Part shown: positions 7,416 through 12,280 of the stretch, piece after piece
How the letters are laid out: each line of letters starts with the position of its first letter
Position numbering within the stretch: position 1 is the first letter of the stretch
DNA from: Comamonadaceae bacterium UBA2334
Lineage (GTDB): Bacteria > Pseudomonadota > Gammaproteobacteria > Burkholderiales > Burkholderiaceae_C
Direction: 5' to 3'
DNA length: 12,280 bases
Assembly (NCBI GenBank): GCA_002344885.1
Contig: DDUQ01000014.1
Coordinates: 1-12,280, forward strand
The notes under the pieces: model-generated
Seen by the model: the letters and a program-made list of their open reading frames with translations, nothing else
Told to the model about the DNA's origin: nothing
Databases searched by the model: none
Position numbers and translations under genes: made by a program

Positions 7416-8528
7416 ATGAAGGCGCTGCGGTTGTATGCCGGTCCGGCCGCTCGACAGCACCTGCTGCAAAACGGTTTGTCACCGGCTGACATTGCATGCA
7501 TCCCTGCCGCGGCAGGTGGGCCCAAGGGCTTGATGCTGGGGCGTATGGATCGATTCCTGTTCGGAGATTGGCTGCCGCGCAGCACCCAACCCATCGACCT
7601 GGTGGGAGCCTCCATCGGGGCGTGGCGCATGGCCACTGCCTGCCTTCAAGACAGCACGTCAGCGTTCGCTCGTCTGGAGCGGGACTACATTGCTCAGCAT
7701 TACGAATTGGCACCCGACGAAAAGCGTCCACCTGCCCACCGGGTCAGCGCACAGTTTGCCGACAATCTGAAAGCGTTTTACGGTGGCCGGGTGGCTGAGG
7801 TGCTGCACCACCCCCGGTACCGTTTGCACATCATCACCTCTCGCGGTCGGCACGTGTTGTCACGGCCCGGCACATGGCGTGTGCCGGCCGGTTACGCCGG
7901 TGCGTTTGTCAGCAACGCCATTGCCCGCAGGGCATTGGGGGGCTGGTTGCAGCGGGTGGTGTTCTCCAGTCCGGTGGGTGCTCAGGGGCTTCTGGCGTCG
8001 CAGGCGCAGCCGATGCCCTTTGATGCGTCAGACCTCAGCACACGGCACGTGGTGCTCACGCAGGCCAATTTCATGGGGGCTTTGCAGGCCAGCTGTTCCA
8101 TTCCGTTCGTGCTGGAGCCCGTGGTGGGCATTGCGGGGGCGCCGTTCGGCTGTTACTGGGATGGTGGCATCACCGATTACCACCTGCACCTCCAGTACCA
8201 GACACCTGCAGGTCGCGCACCGGGTCTGGTGCTGTACCCGCATTTTCAGCAGCGTGTGGTGCCCGGTTGGCTCGACAAGGCCTTGCGTTGGCGCCACCCG
8301 GCGACGTCGGCTTTGAGTCACATGCTGGTGCTCGCTCCCAACCCTGAATGGGTGGCTGGTTTGCCGCAGGGCAAGCTGCCCGACCGGACCGATTTCACAC
8401 GCTACAGCCGGGACTTTGAAACACGCTCACGCATCTGGCATGCCGCCGTGGATGCCAGCCAGCAGTTGGTGGATGAATTTGCCCAATGGCTGGAGGCGCC
8501 TGATATCCATCAGGTGCATGCCCTGTGA
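7416..8528 (+). CDS. Patatin-like phospholipase / acyl hydrolase
   Basis: Predicted serine hydrolase that cleaves acyl esters, probably of phospholipids, using a Ser-Asp dyad. The 370-residue product carries the patatin signatures: a glycine-rich oxyanion segment GGPKG at 34-38, the nucleophile elbow GASIG at 64-68 (Ser66), ASCSIPFVLEPV at 225-236, and the catalytic Asp in DGG at 249-251. No signal peptide or membrane helix is evident, so it looks cytoplasmic. ATG 7416 is preferred because the recognisable protein starts there (MKALRLYAGPAARQHLL); ATG 7377 lies 13 codons upstream in frame, inside the second HDOD gene. Neither has a clear ribosome site. It probably shares a transcript with the HDOD genes. 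The substrate cannot be read from sequence. The gene ends 22 bp before the stop of the convergent membrane-protein gene. Confidence 0.88.
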   Translation: MKALRLYAGPAARQHLLQNGLSPADIACIPAAAGGPKGLMLGRMDRFLFGDWLPRSTQPIDLVGASIGAWRMATACLQDSTSAFARLERDYIAQHYELAPDEKRPPAHRVSAQFADNLKAFYGGRVAEVLHHPRYRLHIITSRGRHVLSRPGTWRVPAGYAGAFVSNAIARRALGGWLQRVVFSSPVGAQGLLASQAQPMPFDASDLSTRHVVLTQANFMGALQASCSIPFVLEPVVGIAGAPFGCYWDGGITDYHLHLQYQTPAGRAPGLVLYPHFQQRVVPGWLDKALRWRHPATSALSHMLVLAPNPEWVAGLPQGKLPDRTDFTRYSRDFETRSRIWHAAVDASQQLVDEFAQWLEAPDIHQVHAL

Positions 8529-8532
8529 GGCC

Positions 8533-8552
8533 GAGCGGCGGGTAGCCCGCTC
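8533..8552. terminator. Hairpin between convergent genes, possible bidirectional terminator
   Basis: In the convergent gap an inverted repeat can fold two ways: GAGCGG...CCGCTC (8533-8538 with 8547-8552), or GCGGG-TAG-CCCGC (8538-8550). It touches the stop codon of the minus-strand gene. No T tract follows on either strand, so intrinsic termination is uncertain. Confidence 0.35.
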
Positions 8553-8901
8553 AGTTGGGCGCTTGTCTGGTTTCGGCAAACAGAAAAGAAGAGAGTGTGG
8601 GCAGTTGAATGTCCAGCGCTTCTGACAGTTGCTCCACGGTGCCATGGTCCACTCTGTCTACCCGGAAACCCGAGTTCACCAGCAACTGTATGTACATGCG
8701 GTTGCCCTTCAACGCCAGAAACACGTTGCTCAGGTGCAGGGTGATGACTGTGAGCACCAGCGTGACGGCAAACAGCAGCCATTCTTTTCGGGCGAGGAAC
8801 ACCAGGGGGCCGAGAAGCAGAATCGTCCAGGCAAAGCCAGCCGGTGCCCTGCGGGTCTGGCCGGTTTGCGGGTTCTGGAAATGGATGGTGTTGTGAGCCA
8901 T
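8551..8901 (-). CDS. Small two-helix membrane protein, DUF2628-like
   Basis: A 116-residue inner-membrane protein of unknown function. It begins MAHNTIHFQNPQTGQTRRAPAG, a pattern typical of DUF2628-type proteins, whose N-terminus has FxNPxTGxxxxAPxGFxWT. Two hydrophobic segments follow (about 22-37 and 40-63), split by the basic ARKEW turn. A soluble tail of about 50 residues then starts with NRMYIQLLVNSGFRVDRVDHG, similar to the NxxYxxxLxxxGWxV tail of that group. ATG 8901 is chosen because the family pattern starts there; the frame is open to an ATG at 9000, but the 33 extra residues look non-coding. It is convergent with the phospholipase gene and divergent from the esterase gene. The family assignment is from memory of the pattern. 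Confidence 0.72.
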   Translation of the reverse strand: MAHNTIHFQNPQTGQTRRAPAGFAWTILLLGPLVFLARKEWLLFAVTLVLTVITLHLSNVFLALKGNRMYIQLLVNSGFRVDRVDHGTVEQLSEALDIQLPTLSSFLFAETRQAPN

Positions 8902-8969
8902 GTCAGCTGTGAGCCCGGGCGTAAGGGCAAAAAGGCCGCACCGGGTCACGGTGCCTGAAAACGCCGTGC

Positions 8970-9000
8970 ATTCTAGTGCCTGCTCGCAAAAAGCAAGCAA
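8970..9000 (-). promoter_or_regulatory. Candidate promoter for the small membrane protein gene
   Basis: On the minus strand, TAGAAT (bases 8970-8975) is one mismatch from a sigma70 -10 box. TTGCTT hexamers lie upstream at spacings of 15 and 19, neither ideal. The predicted start would leave a leader of about 60 nt before ATG 8901. Confidence 0.3.
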
Positions 9001-9011
9001 ACAGCAAGCAA
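8992..9011. repeat. Short direct repeat with an 11-bp period
   Basis: AGCAAGCAA occurs at 8992-9000 and again at 9003-9011, one helical turn apart, in the divergent spacer between the membrane-protein and esterase genes. It could be a pair of regulator half-sites or simple low-complexity sequence. The rest of this 199-bp spacer (8902-9100) shows nothing else I can support. Confidence 0.4.
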
Positions 9012-9100
9012 GCGCAAAGAAGCTGCATCCCCACTTACACTGCTGCCTCCGGGCGCTGGCGAAGGCCGCGTGCCTGTTTTTGACCGATTTCCTCGCTTAC

Positions 9101-10063
9101 ATGAGCCTCCATCAGAACCCTCGTGCCCGCCTGACACCGCTGATGCGTGGGGTCATCGACCGCATGGCCCGCGCCGGCCGGCCGCCCATGCACACCCTCA
9201 CGCCCCAGCAGGCGCGGGACTTTTACGAGCAGGGCTCAGGCGTGTTGGATTTGCAGCCCCACAAAATGGCCTTGGTCAAAGACCTGAACTGGCCCGCCCG
9301 GGACGGACACAGTTTGCATGCCCGGCTGTGGATGCCACATGCCACAGACCAGCCGCAACCCGTGTTGCTGTACCTGCACGGTGGCGGCTTCACCATTGGC
9401 AGCGTGGCCACGCATGAGACGCTCTGCCGCCATCTGGCGCACCTGGCCCAATGCGCGGTGGTGTCTGTGGATTACCGGCTGGCACCCGAACACCGTTACC
9501 CCACAGCTGTTCATGACGCGTGGGACAGCTTCCTGGCCCTGCGCGACCAGGCTTCTGCGCTGGGCCTGGATGCCAGCCGCGTGGCCGTGGGGGGCGACAG
9601 TGCCGGTGGCACGCTGGCTGCCGTGGTGGCACTGATGGCGCGCGATGCCCGCCTGCCGCTCGCGTTGCAACTGCTGTTCTACCCGGGCACCACGGCACAC
9701 CAGGACACGCCTTCGCACCACACGTTTGCCCATGGCTTTGTGCTGGAGTCGCACGCCATTGACTATTTTTTCGACCACTACATACCCGACCGGGCGGACC
9801 GTGAGCACTGGTGGTTTGCGCCCTTGCTGGCCCCTGATGTCGACGGTGTAGCCCCTTGCTGGATGGGGCTGGCCGAATGCGACCCGCTGGTGGATGAAGG
9901 GGTGGCCTATGCCGATCGCCTGCGCATGGCCGGTGTGCCGGTGGATCTGGAAATTTACCGGGGGGTGACGCACGAGTTCATCAAAATGGGCCGGGCCATT
10001 CCCGAGGCACTCACGGCGCACCAGGACGCGGCACGGGCCTTGCGCCACGCCTTTGGAGGCTGA
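9101..10063 (+). CDS. Alpha/beta hydrolase, hormone-sensitive-lipase type esterase
   Basis: Predicted carboxylesterase or lipase of bacterial family IV, hydrolysing short to medium acyl esters. The 320-residue protein has every family landmark: the oxyanion motif HGGG at 93-96, DYRLAPEHRYP at 124-134, the nucleophile GDSAGG at 165-170 (Ser167), catalytic Asp261 in DPLVDEG and catalytic His291 in THEF. An N-terminal cap (about 1-60) contains a helix like that of acetyl esterases (LMRGVIDRMARAGRPP). No signal peptide is seen. ATG 9101 is used because the frame upstream to 8900 has no family sequence; no clear ribosome site precedes it. It is divergent from the small membrane-protein gene, and a hairpin overlaps its stop, so it is probably monocistronic. 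The natural substrate is unknown; steroid, aryl and lipid esters are all possible for this family. Confidence 0.93.
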   Translation: MSLHQNPRARLTPLMRGVIDRMARAGRPPMHTLTPQQARDFYEQGSGVLDLQPHKMALVKDLNWPARDGHSLHARLWMPHATDQPQPVLLYLHGGGFTIGSVATHETLCRHLAHLAQCAVVSVDYRLAPEHRYPTAVHDAWDSFLALRDQASALGLDASRVAVGGDSAGGTLAAVVALMARDARLPLALQLLFYPGTTAHQDTPSHHTFAHGFVLESHAIDYFFDHYIPDRADREHWWFAPLLAPDVDGVAPCWMGLAECDPLVDEGVAYADRLRMAGVPVDLEIYRGVTHEFIKMGRAIPEALTAHQDAARALRHAFGG

Positions 10064-10097
10064 TTTCACATGTTTTTTAGCCTCCGGCACTTTATTT
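10055..10097 (+). terminator. Hairpin spanning the esterase stop codon, possible terminator
   Basis: GGAGGCT (10055-10061) and AGCCTCC (10079-10085) form a perfect 7-bp inverted repeat around a 17-base T-rich loop; the left arm includes the first base of the stop codon. A T-rich stretch (CTTTATTT) begins a few bases downstream. The long loop and delayed T tract are atypical, so this is a candidate only. Confidence 0.4.
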
Positions 10098-10154
10098 AAT
10101 TGACTTTATTGCTATTGTTTTTATTAAACTTGTTTATTCTTTTAACCTGACACC
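10064..10154. other. AT-rich intergenic island, possible decayed genomic repeat
   Basis: Only 26 of these 91 bases are G or C, in sharp contrast to the GC-rich genes on both sides. The stretch from about 10078 to 10128 resembles, in length and pattern, a short interspersed repeat I recall from Comamonadaceae genomes (a GCCTC..GCGCTT half, an AT centre and a GCTATT half), but it is degenerate here. The resemblance is from memory and was not tested. Confidence 0.35.
10100..10127 (+). promoter_or_regulatory. Sigma70-like promoter upstream of the thioesterase-acetyltransferase gene
   Basis: TTGACT (10100-10105, one mismatch to TTGACA) is followed after 16 bases by TATTAA (10122-10127, two mismatches to TATAAT) in an AT-rich setting. 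Transcription would start near 10134, about 20 bases before ATG 10155. This is the best promoter candidate in the window and would drive the fusion gene and the CYTH gene behind it. Confidence 0.55.
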
Positions 10155-11045
10155 ATGACAACCCGTTCCGATTTCCGATTGCTGCATCGCATGCGTGTGC
10201 GCTGGGCTGAGGTGGATATGCAAGCCATCGTGTTCAACGCGCACTACCTGATGTACCTGGACACCGCCATCACCGAGTATTGGCGTGCATCGGCCATGCC
10301 CTACGCCGAAAGCTTCAGGGCGCTGGGCGGGGACATGGTGGTGCGCAAGGCAACCGTAGACTTCATCGACAGCGCCCGCATGGATGACTTGCTGGATGTG
10401 GGTATGCGGTTTGTCGAAGCCGGACGCAGTTCCATGCGCTTTCAGGGCGCGGTGTTCCGGGGTGACGAGTTGCTGGCCACCGGTGAGCTGGCCTATGTCT
10501 ACATCGACCCGCACGCCCCCAAAGGCACCAGGCCGTCGCGCGAGGTGCCACAAGCCCTGCGCGACGCACTGGCCGCTTTCGAGCAGGGCGATGCCATGAC
10601 GCAGCTGCACCTGGGTGACTGGGCCAGCGTGCAAGCCCGCGCCATGCCACTGCGCCATGCCGTGTTTGCCGAGGAAAAAGGGATTCCGGCCGATCTGATG
10701 TCTGACGGTGCCGATGCCACCGCCCACCACGCGCTCATCACCAACCGGTTGGGCCTGCCCCTCGCCACGGGGCGGCTGGTGCCGCTGGATGGCGGGCAGC
10801 GTGGACAGGTGGGGCGCATGGCGGTCGTGCCGTCGCAACGCAGCCAGAACCTGGGCGGCCAGTTGTTGACCGGGTTGCTGGCACAGGCCCGGCAAGTGGG
10901 CATGACCGAGGTCTTGTTGCATGCCCAGACCGGTGCCGCGCGCTTTTATGCCCGCCACGGGTTTGTGCCGCAAGGCGAGCCGTTTGAGGAGGCCGGCCTG
11001 CCGCACCAGACCATGGTGCGTGCGCTCGGCCGTTCCGTGGCGTGA
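10155..11045 (+). CDS. Hotdog acyl-CoA thioesterase fused to a GNAT acetyltransferase
   Basis: A 296-residue two-domain protein. The N-terminal part (about 8-140) is a YbgC/FadM-type 4HBT hotdog thioesterase: VRWAEVDMQAIVFNAHYLMYLD at 15-36 holds the catalytic-loop Asp21 and the FNAHY segment, and FRGDELLATGELAYVYID at 101-118 is the usual closing strand. It should hydrolyse acyl-CoA. The C-terminal part (about 150-290) is an ElaA/YjcF-like GNAT domain: LRHAVFAEEKGIP at 166-178, the acetyl-CoA-binding strand and loop VGRMAVVPSQRSQNLGGQLL at 219-238, then FYARHGFVPQGEPFEEAGLPHQTMVR at 264-289. The loop has Asn232 where the first Gly of the usual RxxGxG is expected. Both domains look intact and no frameshift or stop separates them. 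A strong promoter-like site lies upstream, but no clear ribosome site. The stop is 10 bp before the CYTH start. The acetylated substrate is unknown. Confidence 0.9.
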   Translation: MTTRSDFRLLHRMRVRWAEVDMQAIVFNAHYLMYLDTAITEYWRASAMPYAESFRALGGDMVVRKATVDFIDSARMDDLLDVGMRFVEAGRSSMRFQGAVFRGDELLATGELAYVYIDPHAPKGTRPSREVPQALRDALAAFEQGDAMTQLHLGDWASVQARAMPLRHAVFAEEKGIPADLMSDGADATAHHALITNRLGLPLATGRLVPLDGGQRGQVGRMAVVPSQRSQNLGGQLLTGLLAQARQVGMTEVLLHAQTGAARFYARHGFVPQGEPFEEAGLPHQTMVRALGRSVA

Positions 11046-11047
11046 GG

Positions 11048-11054
11048 GTGAACA
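11048..11054 (+). promoter_or_regulatory. Ribosome binding site of the CYTH gene
   Basis: The purine-rich sequence GAGGGTG ends just before AACAC-ATG, at a suitable distance from ATG 11056 (the run covers about 11044-11050). It is the only clear Shine-Dalgarno sequence in front of a gene in this window, and it fixes the start of the CYTH protein against the longer open frame that begins at 10921. Confidence 0.55.
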
Positions 11055-11055
11055 C

Positions 11056-11514
11056 ATGGCCATCGAGATCGAGCGCAAATTTCGCGTGACGGGCACCGGC
11101 TGGCGCACTGCCGATGGCGTGCGTTACACCCAGGGCTACCTGAACCGGGACAAGGCTCGCACGGTCCGTGTGCGCCTGGCGGGCCAACAGGCCTGGCTGA
11201 CCATCAAAGGTGCGACCAGCGGGGCCACCCGCGCCGAATTCGAGTACGCCATTCCGGTGGCCGACGCGGCAGCCTTGTTGCAACTGTGCGACGGCCCGTT
11301 CATCGACAAGACCCGATATACCCAGACCGTGGGCAACACGGTGTGGGAGGTGGACGAGTTCCATGGCGACAATATCGGGCTGGTGGTGGCCGAGGTGGAA
11401 CTGGCGTCAGAAGAACAGCCCTTCGACCGACCCGACTGGCTGGGCGAAGAGGTGACGCACGACCCCCGGTACTTCAACTCGGCCCTGATCACCCGACCGT
11501 TCAATACCTGGTGA
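11056..11514 (+). CDS. CYTH domain protein, probable inorganic triphosphatase
   Basis: A 152-residue stand-alone CYTH (triphosphate tunnel metalloenzyme) protein. Short bacterial members such as the Nitrosomonas NE1496 protein hydrolyse inorganic tripolyphosphate with a divalent metal. The signature ExExK is at residues 4-8 (EIERK). It is followed by alternating charged tunnel residues on the strands: VRVRL at 36-40, WLTIKG, AEFEY, KTRY, WEVDEF and VAEVEL. The C-terminus DPRYFNSALI is typical of the short subgroup. No CHAD or other extra domain is present. The protein is probably cytoplasmic and cotranscribed with the thioesterase-GNAT gene, whose stop lies 10 bp upstream. Adenylate cyclase or thiamine triphosphatase activity also occurs in the superfamily, but the short form makes tripolyphosphatase more likely. 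The gene is convergent with the NRDE gene. Confidence 0.9.
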   Translation: MAIEIERKFRVTGTGWRTADGVRYTQGYLNRDKARTVRVRLAGQQAWLTIKGATSGATRAEFEYAIPVADAAALLQLCDGPFIDKTRYTQTVGNTVWEVDEFHGDNIGLVVAEVELASEEQPFDRPDWLGEEVTHDPRYFNSALITRPFNTW

Positions 11515-11529
11515 CGTTGACCCGTCGAC

Positions 11530-11549
11530 CTGCGGGAGGCTTTGCAGGC
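11530..11549. terminator. Weak hairpin between convergent CYTH and NRDE genes
   Basis: In the 44-bp convergent gap, CCTGC and GCAGG form a 5-bp stem around a 9-10 base loop. There is no T tract on either side. It is the only structure I see that could end either transcript. Confidence 0.2.
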
Positions 11550-11558
11550 GCACAGCGC

Positions 11559-12280
11559 TCAGCGGCCGCCGCTTGCCAGGGTGTGCCAGTGTTCTTCACG
11601 CGGAACCGGTTGTGGCGTGGGTCGCCAGGTCTGCTCCTGCATGCGCCAGTACCAGCCGGGCGAATCGTCCCCGACGGCGTGAACCGCCAGCAGTGCGCTG
11701 GTGCGGGTGCCGTAGCTGGGCGGGTGGTCCACCCACACGGCGGAGAGCGCCCGTTCCCATTCGAGGGGCACACCGGTGGCGGGCAGGTCGGCATCGGGCC
11801 AGGTGTGCGGGTTGGCCAAAGCGACCCACAGCGCTGCCTCGGTGGCCGAGATGGGCGCAGGCGGCGCTGACGGCAAGGTGTCGGCGTTGGCTGCCCCGGC
11901 GGGCAGGGCCTGTTCAAGCGCCGTGCGCAAGGCCAGCGTTTTGGGCCAGGGTGTGTCCAGGCGGGCGTTGGACAGGCCGTACACACCCGGCTCCAGCGCC
12001 TGACAGTGCAGCGTGGTGTGGTGTTGGTCGTCGCGGTTGGTCACCCAGTGCCACGCGCCAGTGGCCACATCACCCACCACGAGGTTGAACGCGCCGTAGG
12101 CGGCGGGGTCCAGCCGGGCCAGCAGGGCCTCGAGTGGAGTGCCGTTGAGCCACACAAGGGGCAATTCGCCCCGGCTGCGGGGCCACGCTGTGGTGTCGTG
12201 TCCGTGGCGGACATTGGTCAGCATGGCCACGCGGTTGGCCGCGTGGGGTGGGGCATCGGGTCCGGCGCAGGCCAGCCAGG
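11559..12280 (-). CDS. NRDE/TANGO2-family protein (partial, 5' end beyond the right edge)
   Basis: The frame is open from 12278 to the TGA at 11559-11561, giving the last 239 codons. Conserved landmarks of the family (Pfam NRDE; eukaryotic TANGO2, once called Ser/Thr-rich protein T10) are visible: ANRVAMLTNVR near the left of the fragment, RSRGELPL shortly after, FNLVVGD, GVYGLSNARLDTPWPKT in the middle and YGTRTSALL near the C-terminus, where members usually have YGTRSST. The N-terminal Asn-Arg-Asp-Glu motif that names the family should lie outside the window, so the GTG at 12230 is not the true start. Human TANGO2 is linked to metabolic disease and has been connected with heme or lipid handling; the bacterial role is unsettled. 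No signal peptide can be assessed. The convergent neighbour is the CYTH gene, so no operon link is visible here. Confidence 0.87.
   Translation of the reverse strand, partial: WLACAGPDAPPHAANRVAMLTNVRHGHDTTAWPRSRGELPLVWLNGTPLEALLARLDPAAYGAFNLVVGDVATGAWHWVTNRDDQHHTTLHCQALEPGVYGLSNARLDTPWPKTLALRTALEQALPAGAANADTLPSAPPAPISATEAALWVALANPHTWPDADLPATGVPLEWERALSAVWVDHPPSYGTRTSALLAVHAVGDDSPGWYWRMQEQTWRPTPQPVPREEHWHTLASGGR

Noticed and set aside
7659..7853. Small antisense frames inside the patatin gene
   Set aside because: No ribosome site, no conserved features, and fully contained in a well-supported gene.
8900..9100. Upstream extension of the esterase frame to 8900
   Set aside because: The 67 extra codons cross the divergent spacer, look compositionally non-coding and are not part of HSL esterases.
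9236..10090. Minus-strand open frame opposite the esterase
   Set aside because: The plus strand has a complete catalytic triad and HSL motifs; the reverse product shows no family features.
10134..11108. Minus-strand open frame opposite the thioesterase-GNAT gene
   Set aside because: It spans the real gene, its promoter region and the CYTH start, with no domain of its own.

Overview
The window is GC-rich chromosomal DNA with ordinary housekeeping and accessory genes. Gene content and protein style (Tex, paired HDOD proteins, a short CYTH protein, an NRDE/TANGO2 protein, a hotdog thioesterase fused to a GNAT domain) suggest a betaproteobacterium, most likely Burkholderiales and perhaps Comamonadaceae. 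That assignment is inferred from recognition, not from a search. I see no rRNA, tRNA, CRISPR array, transposase, phage or toxin-antitoxin gene.

Layout. Positions 1-2979 on the minus strand hold the first 993 codons of a very large cytoplasmic multi-PAS diguanylate cyclase, cut by the left edge. It reads PAS, PAS, GGDEF, PAS, then a tandem array of PAS units repeating every 124 residues. A 186-bp divergent spacer separates it from tex (3166-5625, plus), an RNA-binding transcription factor. Next come two tandem HDOD paralogues (5701-6534 and 6581-7402) and a patatin-like phospholipase (7416-8528) closely linked to the second HDOD gene. Convergent to these is a small two-helix membrane protein (8551-8901, minus), whose divergent neighbour is a hormone-sensitive-lipase-type esterase (9101-10063, plus). 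After an AT-rich island carrying a sigma70-like promoter comes a thioesterase-acetyltransferase fusion (10155-11045), followed 10 bp later by a CYTH triphosphatase-type protein (11056-11514). The right edge holds the 3' part of an NRDE/TANGO2-family gene (11559-12280, minus), convergent to the CYTH gene.

How they may work together. The left half is signalling: c-di-GMP synthesis controlled by many PAS sensors, next to HDOD proteins, which in many bacteria belong to c-di-GMP or stress signalling circuits. The centre and right are rich in acyl/ester chemistry (patatin, HSL esterase, hotdog thioesterase). No single pathway joins them, and I would not call this a defence or biosynthetic island. 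The most unusual object is the diguanylate cyclase, with a buried GGDEF domain and a strictly periodic PAS array on its C-terminal side. Its true end lies outside the window.
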